Shown: piece by piece, positions 37,755 to 49,500 of the stretch | Layout of the letters: each line of letters opens with the position of its first letter | Position numbering within the stretch: position 1 is the stretch's first letter | Origin: Excoecaria cochinchinensis | Lineage: Eukaryota; Streptophyta; Magnoliopsida; Malpighiales; Euphorbiaceae | DNA: 64,000 nucleotides | Direction: 5' to 3' | Assembly (NCBI GenBank): GCA_947683425.1 | Contig: CANTUQ010000055.1 | Span: forward strand, 21,942,001 to 22,006,000 | Program-made: the position numbers and the translations under genes | The notes under the pieces: model-generated | Seen by the model: the letters and a program-made list of their open reading frames with translations, nothing else | The model's database searches: none | Told to the model about the DNA's origin: nothing

Positions 37755-38090
37755 TCTCGATGACAACCATTTTGGTTGTGACCGTGAGGTATGTACCAGA
37801 TGCATTCTGCCGTGAGTTTGGACATGTCACGGTGGCAACCATTTTGGTTGTGACCGTGAGGTGTCCAGATTTTGCTTCTGTTCTGGGTTCTGGATATGTC
37901 ACGGTGGCAACCATTTTGGTTGTGACCGTGAGGTGTCCAGACTTTTACTTCTGTTGGTTTCTTTGGTATGTCACGGTGACAACCATTTTGGTTGTAACCG
38001 TGAGGTACCCCAGACTTATTTTCTGCCGAGAGTTTTGGTATATCACGGTGGCAACCAATCTGGTTGTGACCATGACCTACCTTGTTTTTG
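37755..38090 (+). repeat. 72-bp tandem repeat with long palindrome, S4
   Basis: Five units with starts at 37755, 37827, 37899, 37971 and 38043, an exact 72-bp period. Each carries TCACGGTGGCAACC-ATTTT-GGTTGTGACCGTGA, an inverted repeat with arms of 7 and 5 pairs around a 2x2 mismatch. The period is a multiple of three, so ORFs run through on both strands; I do not regard these as genes. Confidence 0.92.
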
Positions 38091-38300
38091 CAATAAAATC
38101 TTATTTGTTCAGGGTGATTTAGGGATGTTAAAGTAGTGATTTCAACACACACAATGACACTTAATAAGAGCTTTATACTAGTAAGATGAATGATGTTTAC
38201 ATGTACTGATTTATCAAAGTATGTGAATTCCTTGCTTATTATAATTGAACTATGGACGTTAACTGTATAATTTTAGCCTGCGAATCAACTAAGTGGATAG

Positions 38301-38509
38301 TTAGGCATGCCTAATAGAGTCTTACAGCTGCAGCCTCAGTTCATTTTGGAACCCGATCAGGTCCCCGTTTGGTTCCTCGCGAACCCTTTAATGTGTTTGG
38401 ATCTTATTTAAGGTCCCTTAATAAAACGTTTTGCAAATGATAAAGTAAAATAGTTTTTGATTCGTACCCGTAAGGTACTATCAGTAATCAGTTCGTACCC
38501 GTAAAGTAC
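38301..38509 (+). repeat. Hairpin series in S4
   Basis: Same order as LTR A: TTAGGCATGCCTAA, GGTTC/GAACC with loop CTCGC, GGATCTT/AAGGTCC, and two GTACC-CGTAA-(G/A)GTAC. Confidence 0.85.
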
Positions 38510-40794
38510 TTTCCGTTCACTCGTTATCCACTACCTTTAGTCAGCAGGTGCTTAATTGCTTTGAATTATTTTGATAATTATGAGAATGTATTATCTGAAT
38601 ATGTATATTAATGAGATAATATGAAGGCAGTTATGTTATATCAAATGTCTGACTCTATGTGTTTGCTTGTTCATATTGATATCTAATGTGTATTTCTGAT
38701 TATGCCATCGGTATGCGTTGTGCTTGACGACCATTGTGAATGGCCGTCCATTTTCATATGTATGTTTCCCCACTAAGCGTTTATCGCTTAGCATGGTGTG
38801 TTTACCCGTGCAGGTGTGGAAGGAGTTGCCTTGCGAGAGTCGTCGCAGCCAAGCCAACACAGCTGGGTTATAGTGTAGGGCTTAGTTTTGTAGCTTGATG
38901 ATTCTTTTTGTATAGAACTCTCTTATGTCATTTTGTAATAGCTTCTGCATGTGTATAAGTATATTTTTGGATATGTAATTATCTTTTGTACCTGTAGGTT
39001 GATCAAACAGTAATATAATGTTTTCCGTTATATTAATGCATGATCAGCTTCTTTCGTGAATGGTTTTGTAAATTTTTTTAATTACCCTGTATTTAGGTAT
39101 GTATGCTTGTGTATGTATGTATGTATGTATATTCTGTATCTGCGTGGTGGCACCTTTACCCATACGGCATCTCACTCCTTATCGGATGGGATCGCCTAAG
39201 TATGAGTAGGGGGTGTTACAATGTGTAAGTAATTGGTATTCTCCTTTTTTCCTTCTCTTCTACAATTCTTTAGAAATAAAATTATGAATGGATATGTGTG
39301 TATATGGATGGTTAATGGGGATTTTTATTATGTTATTGGTTGAGGGTTTTATCAAAAGAAGAAAAGAGGAAGAAAAGAAGCAAGCTTAATGCAAGAAGGA
39401 ACAATTTGAGGTTTGGAAATTTCTTATCTCTTATGTGTATGAATTAAATGTTGTGAGATGATATTTCATGTTTTTTTGATCTTGGAAGATGATTTGAGTT
39501 GTATGGTCATTGTGAAAGTTTATATACGTTTGTAATGCATGTATCTGTGATAATTAAGTTATGTAAATATGACTTTGACGAATGCAAGTATTTTTTGTGT
39601 ATTTGCTGACGACCCCCATGAGTGATCGTCCATATCATGTATTTTCTCCACTAAGCCTTTGTGCTTAACACGGGTGTGACGCGCGCCTAACCCAGCAAGG
39701 GCCCTCGAGGTGAATCCGATTTAAGATTTGAGGAACTGGTTCGCGTCTTTGATCATGGGCGCCATAAGACATCATAGATGTATCCCTCCCAATAGAACAT
39801 TGGGGAGAACCACCTAGTCTAATGACTCCTAAAGGCACCTTTGAGGTATCATGAAGTCGCCACCCAATTCACAAGCAATTGGGAAAAAGGGGTCTCTCAC
39901 CTCTATTAGTCAAGATCAGAGATATGGTGTTCGGAACTTCACTCTTATTTATGCTTTGGTTAATTATAAGTGAGCTTTTAATCTTCTTAAAATTATATCT
40001 CTCACCTCACGCGATTAATGCATTAAAAGTAAGAGCGCACTTCAAGCATTCGAAAGCAGTAAAAGAAAACAGTAAATAAAGCGATAAAAGAAAGCGAATA
40101 AACACGTAAGCACACAATTGCATGGCAGGTAGGGGACGGAATACAACCCCAATAAAAGGAGATTGAAGATGTGAATGGGGATGGAATACAATCCCCCAAA
40201 AATAAATAAAATTGCCCCAAAATTAATTACAAGGGCCCAAAAGGAAATGAACATAAATTTAAAACACTCACATAAGATCAAAATAAACGGACATACATAA
40301 ATCGGGACATTATTTTAGGGACATTGGTTCCCTGGTGCTTGTTTGGAGGTTTAGGAACATTGGTCCCTTCGCATTTATTTAAAGAGGGTTCGAAAAGTCA
40401 TTTTGGTTGTTTGATGAAAACGGGGATGAGCGATCCCATTTTTGGAGAAAAAATGACTCTTCGTTTTAATTATGATATTTTTTATTGTTAGGTTAAAACA
40501 AGGGACATTGGTCCCAATTTCGTTAGTAAAAGACCGAATTAATTGTAGAAATATTTTTGTGATTTTTTATCCCACGTGTGCATAAATAAAATAAATATTT
40601 ACAGATAAGCACAGAACACATAAAGAGAGGGTTGAAAGGATCTCACCAAACCGGGGGACTCATCCACGTGCTGCGACCCAACAGGGGAGCAGCGGGAAAA
40701 CTCACACAACGCCACCCAAAACAAATTTCAGACAAAAATAACATTGGAAACATTAGTAAATGCTCTAATAAAACTAATCGAACAAATAATAATG

Positions 40795-40897
40795 AAACAA
40801 TGATAACAATAATAACCATGATAATAATAATAATAATGATAATGGTAATAGCACAATGGTACTAATAAAAATAATGATAATAATAATAAAAATAATG

Positions 40898-40939
<42 letters not shown>

Positions 40940-41300
40940 TTAATAATGGCGATAGAATAGTGATAATAAGCATGCACTTTAATAATAATAATAATAATAA
41001 TAACAATAGTAATAATACACATGAGGTAAGCATGTAATAATAATAATAATAAACAGTAGCAAATATATAATAAGCAAACAATGAATTAATGGCATAAAGA
41101 TAATAATAGTAATAACAATGATAATAATATAGAACAATAAGCAACAAATGATAATAATGATGATAATAAATGTAAATACAAAGATCATAACCACAATAGT
41201 AATAGTAATAATAATAATAATATTAATGATGCCACAATAGTAAAAATAAAAATAATGACAACGACAATAATAATGATAATAATAGTGAATGAACACAAAA
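40795..41300. repeat. Compound AAT microsatellite
   Basis: ATAATA runs broken by GATAAT, AACAATAGT and CATAATGG phrases. The longest pure run is near 40895-40940. The counterpart in the other LTR is 51480-51915. Confidence 0.9.
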
Positions 41301-41939
41301 ATCAAATTAAAGCAAACAAATAATGTATTAATAGTGATGTTAACACATTAAAATGCTAAAAGTAAACAATAGACATGATAATGATGGAAAAAAATAATAT
41401 TAACAACAATAAATAATATACAAAAAAAATAAATGAGAACGAGTCCAAGAATATTTACCCTCAAAATTTTTAGATAGGAAATAGGATGTCTCAATCCGTT
41501 CCCCTTGTCAATTTTTGATGATAATAATATTCGAAAAAAGTATAAAAATCTGTGTTTTAAAATGAATTAATTCAAGAAAATATTTTTGGTGGGATGAATA
41601 AGCTAAGAAAATTAATTTGTCTTGCTCAAATCAAATCCAAGATTAAGTGTTTTAGAGTAATAAAGGCTAAAACTTGAGAAGAAAAACTTAAAGATTTTTT
41701 GAAGAAGAATTTTTAGAGGAAGAATATACCTCCCGGAGAGTAGAAAAATCTAGAGAGAAAAGCCAAGAATCTTTTTCGTAAAAATCTACCATCCTCATAA
41801 AATGAATCTTCAATCCCTATTTGTTTTCTTAGCCTTGGATCAAAATGGAAAGAGACAGAAACCCTTTATTTTTAGTTAATCAAAATTGACAAAAAATGGT
41901 GCAAGAAGACCGGTAAAAGCGGTCTGAAAAATAGACTGA

Positions 41940-42130
41940 AAAAGTGAAAAAAAGGGACAGGCGAAGACCAACTGGCCGCGTGGAGGGGGGCACCGCGTGC
42001 CGCAGGGGCGCGAGCGGTGACCCAGCAGGGGCGCGCGGTGCCCCTGCTGCGCACGCGCAGGGGGCCGCGCGTTCCCCCTTCCTACATGCGCGCAGGGGCG
42101 GCCTGCCACGCAGGCGCCCCCGCGCTGCCG
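41940..42130. repeat. GC-rich block of the Ogre LTR
   Basis: A run of CGCGC, GGCGCCC and CAGGGGCGCG phrases in an otherwise AT-rich LTR, just downstream of the LTR 5' end on the minus strand. The other LTR has a shorter version (52600-52740), differing by indels of repeated GCAGGGG units. Overlapping ORFs in it are composition artefacts. Confidence 0.8.
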
Positions 42131-42368
42131 CATGTGGCATTCACAATCTTTCTTTTTTTTTTAATAAAAGCTCTAAGGACACAAAATTAATATTTTCTAC
42201 CCTATTTTAATTTTTAATTTCTAAAATATATATTTTTAATTATTTTTCTAAAAAGGCACAATTTCGACAGGAAAACAATCGATTCTCACTTTTCTTGCCA
42301 AAAATCGGTCTTTCGTTTAGTCATCGGGTAATCCTGATCTTGGACCGCCTCGGGACTCGGTGTCTACA

Positions 42369-42380
42369 GTTGCCCCTAAT
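42369..42380 (-). promoter_or_regulatory. Polypurine tract of Ogre-like element 2
   Basis: On the minus strand, AATTAGGGGCAAC directly precedes the LTR start TGTAGACACCG, the expected place for plus-strand priming. Confidence 0.75.
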
Positions 42381-42661
42381 TTTTGGGAACTTAGAACCTA
42401 GGTGCCTAAGTGAGCTAAAATTCAGAAAAGAAAGGAAAGAAGCGCGTACGTGAGGCAGCTGTCTTCCCGGATCGCTAGTGAAATCATTTCCTTAAGTCGC
42501 TGTATAGACTGAGGGACGATTTTCATCCTTCTGGGTGATGCACCGAGCCTGCTCCAGACTTACAAAATGCGAGGATTGCCCTTCTGTGCTGCATCGAGTC
42601 TGCTCCAGACTTACAAAGTGCAAAATTGCTCTTCTAAACTAGTGGTGGTGCGCCGAGCCTG

Positions 42662-43142
42662 CTCCAGACTTACAAAACGCGAGATATATCCTCCGCAGAG
42701 GACTGCACCGAGCTGCTGACAAGGCTACAAAAAGTGCAGGAAATATCCTCCACAGAGAATTGCACCGAGCTGCTGACAAGGCTACAAAAAGTGCAGGAAA
42801 TATCCTCCGCAGAAGACTGCACCGAGCCGCTTACAAGGCTATAAAAAGTGTAGGAAATATCCTCCGCAGAGGACTGCACCGAGCCGCTGATAAGGCTACA
42901 AAAGCGCAAGAGATGTCCTCCGCAGAGGAATGCACCGAGCCGCTGGTAAGGCTACGAAAAGCGCAAGAGATGTCCTCTGCAGAGGCATGCACCGAGCCGC
43001 TGGCAAGGCTACAAAAAGCGCAAGAGATATCCTCCGTAGAGGAATACACCGAGCCGCTGACAAGGCTACAAAAAGCGCAAGAGATATCCTCCACAGAGGA
43101 ATGCACCGAGCCGCTGACAAGGCTACAAAAAGTGCAGGATGT
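42662..43142. repeat. 57-bp tandem array, about eight copies
   Basis: Units of GAGATATCCTCCGCAGAGGA + ATGCACCGAGCCGCTGACAA + GGCTACAAAAAGCGCAA repeat with a 57-bp period. The period is a multiple of three, producing long ORFs on both strands. It lies close to the 3' LTR, in the same location as the 48-bp array of element 1. Confidence 0.9.
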
Positions 43143-45730
43143 CCTTCTGGATTGCTCTCCTGAGCTGGGTGCTCATTTAGATATTTTCTGCAAAATTATA
43201 TGTACAGAAGTATACACGAAAAGTTGTATGCATGGTGTGAGATGCATGTATATGCAGCAATGCAGGATTAGAATTCATCTGAGTGAATTTGGAGATGACG
43301 GCTGGTTTGGTCGTAACACGCCGCAGGATCGATGCCCTCTGGGATTGATTTTGAGTCTCATGCCTCTGTGGGATTATGAAGTTCTCTTCTGATACCTGTG
43401 GTCATTATTTTGAAGGTAATGCGTCCCTCGTGGATTTTCATAATGGATTTTCTTAGCGGGAAATGCGTCCTTGCTGGATTTTCACATAAGCCTGTGCCTT
43501 ATTTTTTTTTGCCTGAAATGGACCCAACCCAATCCAGCGGCTTTTATTTATTTTATTTTTTTATAGGACAGACCGCCTGTTCCCAGTTTTTCACCCTGCC
43601 CTTTGGCCTAACTTTTGCTTAGAGCACCAGTCACGGTTTTCATCTCTAACGGCCTTTTTTTTTTGAGAGGTTGGAGTCATTGCGAAAGATCTTTCGGGTA
43701 TGATTGACATGTGCTTATGTCTCAGATTATGGTTGTATGAGCTTGGTTCTTTATCGGGGAGGTGCTATAGAATTGGCTTCACAGTTGATAGCAGAAGGAG
43801 TTGACTGAAGTGCCTGAGTGGCGAGAGTGGCAGAGGGTCGATAGTACCAATGTGCTGATTTTATGCTGGAAGCAGACAACTTTGAGTGTGCCAAATGAAC
43901 CGCTCTGGTCACAGACTACACCCTCTCCATAAGTTTATGTAAGAGGAGGGTACTTAGCCCCGCAGTAGATAATATGATCCCTCGGCTTAGGAATCTAGTT
44001 GGTGAGAGCAAGAGTAGAGTAGCCACTTAGATTTTACTTTTTATAAAAGAACTAGAAAATGATGAGTTAAACTGCTTTCGTCTTATGTATTTGTAATGAC
44101 TGTGTGCATTTCAACATGATTTCTCCATACATGATCACCATTTAACATGGATTCAGAATGCAAAATTACATCTAATCTCGGAGTGGATCTTGTAAGCATC
44201 AGACTCCTGTCTCCAATCGACCCTCGCGGGTTTTCTTGATTGAATATTTTCTCTCTTTTTTTTATTATTTTTTTTTTATTTTTTAGCCTCTGCCGTGGAC
44301 CCTCCTTCATTTCGTCGGCATTGAATTTGCTTCCCTTGCTGTCTGTCGGGATGTTTCTTCCTTGGATAATAACTTTTCAAGAACGAATGGGTGTTCATAT
44401 GTTGGTCCGAATTTACCTCGTCCGTCTGGAATACCCGGAGCTATTTTCCCGAAGACCCAATCTTATTCTTTCGGCGGGCGCTTTCTAACTTTCCTCCCAA
44501 ATGAACGGATAAGGTGTTTTCTGATAGGTCTGGTAGCAATCCCGAAGCCTATTTTCGCTTGATGTGTTCAGATGCTGTAGTTGTTGCTTCCATGACTACC
44601 CCATAAGGATTTGACGTGATTCAACGAGCAGTAATGTTTTCGCCTCGTGACTCTCGTAAGGGTTCTAATTGCAGATCCCATAATGGGTCTACTCCATAAC
44701 CTTCTTGTCGTTTGGCATCTCAGTTGTATGTCATCAGTTCATCTCTCGTACAGCACACCCTTTATACTTACGGGCTGGGTGAATGGCTCGTGGATTAGTT
44801 TTCAGGTCATTTCAGTGGCAGGCATGAGCAGTAACCACACAAGAATATCCCTCGCATATATTGATGAACCGATTGGGTGGCTTGTGGTTCAGTCTTTAGG
44901 TCCTTTTCAGTGGCAAAATGCAGATACGTGTAGACTAACGGGACTTGAGCAAAACTTGCCCCCAAATAGCATTCCCTTGCCCCCCTGATCAATTCTCTCT
45001 TTCTTCTCTCTTTTCTTTTTTTTCATTTAAATTATTAATTTTTTTTTTTTTTGCTCCCCAATTTTCTTTTAGCAAGGTTCGCTCGAATCCTAAAGTTTAC
45101 ACATACGCGTGTCTTTCTTTTTAACCATTGGGACCATCATTGTTCAATCCAGTTGGGTGTTGTATTTCAGTAAGGACTTTGGTTCTGGTTCTGGTTCTGC
45201 TTGCGGTTTCCCCTTTCAACCATTTCTGCCTATTTCAGCTTGAGTCGTCTGAGCTTCTATGTCACTTGTCCATGATTAGGATATGTTTGGCCTAGCATGC
45301 TCAGCGGCTTCATAATTATCTTCTGGCATGTCCTCGTAGGTCCAGGCAAAGACTTTTATTTTATTTTATTTTTTCTTTTTTTTTATTTCTCTCTTTTACT
45401 CTCTCTTCAAGAGTCATAACAGATGCTACCAAGATTTTCTTCGGGTTCCCCAAAGTTCTGAGATTAGATGAAATGGCATCATTTGAACCATTATTAAATG
45501 TGAATGTGTCATGATTATGCATAGTGAAATCACAAGAAAAGATCACTGGTAAATGGAAACCATTCATTTCATTCCATAAAAACTAGGATTAAAAATGTCA
45601 TTGTCAAATAGTTCAGAAATAAAAAGAGAACATCTAAATAGGCATTTCCTTTCTGCTCCCACCGACATAGATGTCGTGGCCAACGGTTCATTGTCTTCCT
45701 CGGGAATCGTCTTCTTTTCTTACTCAGGCT
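43143..45730 (-). other. Non-coding 3' interior of Ogre-like element 2
   Basis: No protein recognised on either strand. It shares blocks with element 1 (43490-43690 with 11160-11350; 44230-44340 with 15470-15610). In an autonomous Ogre element this space would hold pol. Confidence 0.5.
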
Positions 45731-45731
45731 C

Positions 45732-46500
45732 TTAATTTATCTCATTCTTCATCTTTCGCCTTTCTGGGTTGGAGATCTGTTTGAAATCGATTAAATCTTG
45801 AATGGCATGTCTCAAGGTCTTGCAATCGTCTGTGGTATGACCGGTGTGCTGATGGAAGGCACAATACTGATTTGCCTTGTGGTTGGACCGTCCCTGGCTT
45901 CTGGAGGTCTTAGCAGGTAGTGGCTGTAATTTACCTTCCTTCATCAACCTCTTAAGAACCCAAGATAAGGATCTGCCCAATTTAGAAAAGTGCCTTTGAT
46001 TCATTTTCATGGCTGGTGCTTCCATCACCTCAACATCCCCTTGTCCAACTGTTGAATTGCATGGCTCTTTACCTCTGGCCTCGGAAGGGGATGGAAGCAC
46101 TGCAGTCGTCATTGTATGAGTCCTCCAGTCAGTGGTCGGCTCAACTCGGTTTGGAGCAATCGCTATAAGCTGGGCTTGAAAAATAAGTGCCAAGGCATCC
46201 ATTCTCTCTTTAAACAAGGATAACAACTTCTTTTCAAGCTCTTCGAATCTCTCATCTATCTCCCAGGCAATTAGGGCTCGGGTCTCTTGAGTCAATTGCG
46301 AAGAATTGGCCAATTTCAATGTTTGATCAGACCCTCCTTGTTTTCCTTCCTCCTCTTCCTCCCCACTCTCGCTAGTGGACCGATGATCTATCACCGGTAT
46401 AAGAATCCCCCCTCCATTTGTCTCAGGGCAAGTGATAGCGATATAGTCATTACCGTACAAGTTCTGCAAGACATACCATTCAGGCAGACTTGACCCAATC
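45732..46500 (-). pseudogene. Ogre-like gag, second zinc-motif module
   Basis: Open for 262 codons from 46520. It reads an acidic linker (SESGEEEEEGKQGG), a helical segment (IDERFEELEKKLLSLFKERM), then RHFSKLGRSLSWVLKRLMK and a zinc motif CAFHQHTGHTTDDC near 45824-45865, and ends PERRKMKNEIN. The module RHFS...CAFHQHTGH duplicates the one at 46540-46800. Helical segment and acidic linker also resemble the gag N-terminal region near 49400, so a whole gag unit may have been duplicated. It shows no in-frame stop but is downstream of stops in the first unit. Confidence 0.75.
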
Positions 46501-46539
46501 ATTAAGACAGGTGGTGGCACAGCATTATAGTCGGATTTC

Positions 46540-47321
46540 TTCTTGCTCTCTCTCTGTTCGGGATCAGTGATCTGCTTACTATCGATCAGATCCTAAATTT
46601 GGTGCCTCAGCCTCACACAATTATCTGTCAAATGCCCAGTATGTTGGTGAAAAGCACAATATTCATTCTCTTTATGCCCCGGCTGTCCCTGGTTTCTTGC
46701 TGGCCTAGGGGGTAGGGGTTGTAGCCTCTCCTATTTCATCAATCTTTTTAATACCCATGATAAAGGCCGACCCAAATTCGAAAAGTGCCTCTGACTCGCA
46801 CCTGTTGCTGATACTTCAGCCGTCCTCCCACTTTCATTACCACTGCTCAAACTTGATGACTTATTTGCCCCCTGATTAGCATAACCCCTCTTGGCATAAG
46901 CCTCACTACTCGCCTTTCCCGCGAAGTACTCTCCCTCAGCCTCTATAGCGATGTCTTTTAAAGACTCCCAGTCTCTTAACCCCTTCATTTTTAGTCCATC
47001 TCTCAAATACGGGCTAGCATTCCAAATGAATAGTCGAATTTGGTCCGGGGTGTCAGGTTTGCATTTCATTTCCATGACTCTATTCCTCCACCGAGTCAGA
47101 TACTCGTGAAAAAACTCCCCTGCCTTTTGCTGCAACAATTTTAGATCCTTCAAAGTTACCTCCATCCTTGTACTGCAGCCGTACTGTCTGAGAAATTCTT
47201 CTATCAGCAACTCTCAGTCCTCCTTTATCCTTCAGTCTAACCCGTGATACCAATCCACTGCTGGGCCAGTTAAACTCAGACAAAAGTACTCGACCTTCTG
47301 CCTCTTTGTTAGGGTAGTACC
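46540..47321 (-). pseudogene. Ogre-like gag, core and first zinc-motif module
   Basis: Resumes after the copia solo LTR with MKGTTLTKRQKVEYF, GPAVDWYHGLD, then stops near 47233 and 47217, EEFLRQYGCSTRMEVTLKDL, YLTRWRNRVMEMKCKPDTPD, RHFSNLGRPLSWVLKRLMK, a stop near 46730, and CAFHQHTGHLTDNC (46618-46660). This is the retrotransposon gag domain (gypsy capsid). It joins in frame with the N-terminal part at 48961 once the 47327-48960 insertion is removed. Confidence 0.85.
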
Positions 47322-47326
47322 CTTCA

Positions 47327-48960
47327 TGTTAGTGGTTATGCCCTAGGCCAAGCATTTGGACCTTGATGTAATCATTACTTTTTCATTTATATAATGGTTT
47401 TCTTCGTATTGATATTATTGGCATGTTACATTATTGTAATGTTTATGAATAACAACGTTATTCATGTTGTCCCTAGTCATTTATCAATAAAGGGCATAAA
47501 GATAAATTAAGACTAGTATAGATTTGCATTGATAATCATGGGATGATTATATATGTTGATATAAATCAAATCTATATGTACTTGCTAGAGAACAAAGTAC
47601 TGGATAGACCCACTATAAGATCACTTCATGGGTTAATGTCATAAGTGTTCTTATAATAGATATATTATTGAATCCTTTGACCTGAGGTTATCATAGTTTC
47701 CTACATAAGGATCATTATGTTTTGACATAATCAAACGTTATCTTTAATCGGATAATTATAAAGTTTATGATCGGACATAATGAGAATTATGCGGAGGAAA
47801 GTGAATAATCAAGATGGAATTTGTCCCTCTCTTATGAGAGAGATATCTATTGGGCCCCTCGATAAGTAGGACTGTAAAATGCATGGCCGTGCTCAAATGA
47901 ATTGATAGTGTGATCAATGTCATTTGAATTTATCAGTCTACTTGGTGATCGAGAAATTATATGTTTGAACAATTTAAGTTTGACATGGACCATGACTTAT
48001 GTTCAAACAAGATATCGTGTGACAGAAGGATAATAACATGTTCTATTGCAAGGTTAAAATCGGACTAACGATATTTATATTATTTGGGTAGTCATAATGT
48101 CTTGCTAGAGACCAATTATGACTTGTGGGCTTTTATGGGATTAGGCCCACTGCCAACATAATATAAACCTATTGGGTCACACACCAAGAGCAAAATGAAC
48201 AGAATGGATTTTATTGGGTTATTTCAGAATAAAATATAAATATAGGTATTTATATTTAATTTCGAAATTACATATTTATATATATATATTTATGCATATA
48301 AATATCTCTTATTTTGAATATGAGATAATAATATGTATTAATATATTATTTCTTATTATTTAGAATAATAAATAAATAAATATATATATATATATATAAA
48401 TATATGTATATATATATATATTATATCTTAATTTTGAATTAAGAGATAATATCATCATTTATCTTTTCCTAAGAGGAAAAAGATTTGAAATATATATACA
48501 GTTATATATGGGATATATGTTAATAAAAGAGTTTAACCCTAATAGAAACACTAATCACATTCTAACGTAAAAAAAAAAAGATTAGAGTGGCTGCATTCTT
48601 CATTATCAGTGAGAAAGAAAGAAAAGAAAAACAGTGCTATCGTTCTTCTTTGAGAAAGAAAGAAAAGAAAACAGAACAGAGCCACCATTATTCTTTGAGA
48701 AAGAAAGAAAAGAAATCCATTCGCATTCAAGGGAGCTAGCACCCCTGCGACTCCTGCTCATTTGTTCGTGCGTGTGGATACCGATAGAGGACGTTCGCGT
48801 AAAGGCAGCGTCTTCAGTCCGGATTAAAGAGTTATTTCGTTCTAAAGGTTAGTAATTCAATCTCTTCCTTTTTGAATCAATCGAATCTACTTGGATCCTG
48901 TTTCGGGTTTCGAATTTTTCCGCTGCGTTTAATGTGATTTAATTCCGTTGAAACCCAGCA
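47327..48960 (+). mobile_element. Solo LTR, Ty1/copia type, TSD CTTCA
   Basis: Begins TGTTAGTGGTTATGCCCTAG and ends GTTGAAACCCAGCA, flanked by CTTCA at 47322-47326 and 48961-48965; 1634 bp. TGTTAG...CA ends are usual for copia. The uninterrupted gag site is seen in element 1 near 16985. Middle part is TA-rich (48260-48430). Three diverged copies of TTGAGAAAGAAAGAAAAGAA (48612-48716) lie near the 3' end. Lineage not assigned. Confidence 0.9.
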
Positions 48961-49500
48961 CTTCATCACTAGTGAGTATTGTTTTATGTGCGCAGCGGGG
49001 TCGAAAGTGCCGTCGAACTTAGGAACGTCAGGCATCTTAAAATTTTGCGGGACCAGATCATCACTGTCTAGCTCTCTATCCTCGGGGTTCATTCCTTCCC
49101 CTACCTTCAACATCTTCGACATGGCTTCAAATTTTTCTTCCATCTTCTTCCACATCACCTCCTCTAGCCTGGACGACTTCCCTTTCACTACCACTAGCTC
49201 TTCTGGCTCCTCCCACATATGAATTTTAGACTTAGGGCCTTCCCTACGCTTAGCAGGCACCGATACCCTTGGCTCAACTACAGTCGGCTCAACGGCCGCC
49301 GGGGGATCTTTTCTAACCACTCCTTGTTCCACTTGCTCCCTAATCGGGGCAGCAGTCTGTCGTCCAGCAGGTGGTGCTAATATGGTGGCAAGGTCGCCCA
49401 TCATTGCCATCATTCTAGCTTCAAACTCCTCTAACCTTTTCCCCACTTCTTCGGTGATCATCGCCCTGGTTGCATCTGAACCACTTGATGGATCCGACAT
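48961..49500 (-). pseudogene. Ogre-like gag, N-terminal part
   Basis: Likely start at 49500 (MSDPSSGSDATRAMITEEVG); the frame is open further upstream but that stretch looks like leader. Helical segment LEEFEARMMAMMGDLAT, variable Pro-rich region, WEEPEELVV, then MNPEDRELDSDDLVPQNFKM and FDGTFDPAAHIKQYSLVMK, the conserved gag entry motif. Interrupted at residue VMK by the copia solo LTR. Confidence 0.85.

Larger units (their letters stand above)
35852..39220 (+). mobile_element. Solo LTR, chromovirus type (S4), TSD ATGTG
   Basis: Begins TATCACACCCCGTTTG and ends AGGGGGTGTTACA, flanked by ATGTG at 35847-35851 and 39221-39225; 3369 bp. The chromovirus F LTR begins TGTCACACCCCGTTTG, so the terminal TG here has become TA. 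Its body is split by a 0.8-kb Ogre fragment (about 36484-37256). It contains a 72-bp tandem array (37755-38090) and the hairpins TTAGGCATGCCTAA (38301-38314), GGTTC/GAACC (38371-38385), GGATCTT/AAGGTCC (38399-38416), GTACC/GGTAC (38464-38478), the stem at 38726-38748 and CTAAGCG/CGCTTAG (38773-38791). Confidence 0.92.
39675..42368 (-). repeat. 3' LTR of Ogre-like element 2
   Basis: Left LTR copy. Contains hairpins GGGAC-ATTG-GTTCC (40318-40331), AGGAAC-ATTG-GTCCCT (40353-40368), GGGAT-GAGCG-ATCCC (40433-40447) and GGGAC-ATTG-GTCCC (40502-40515), an AAT-rich block (40795-41300) and a GC-rich block (41940-42130). Confidence 0.9.

Noticed and set aside
37718..38152. Long ORFs on both strands with repeated VTVATILVVTVR and HGHNQNGCHRD units
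   Set aside because: Consequence of a 72-bp tandem repeat, a multiple of three, inside a solo LTR.
40728..41305. ORFs of poly-Leu, poly-Ile and poly-Tyr
   Set aside because: AAT microsatellite read in three frames.
41872..42210. Several overlapping ORFs with Arg/Ala-rich products
   Set aside because: Composition artefact of the GC-rich block in an Ogre LTR; not conserved in the other LTR.
42760..43392. 210-codon plus-strand ORF with repeated HRAADKATKSA-like units
   Set aside because: Produced by a 57-bp (19-codon) tandem array; open on both strands, within the non-coding 3' part of an Ogre-like element.
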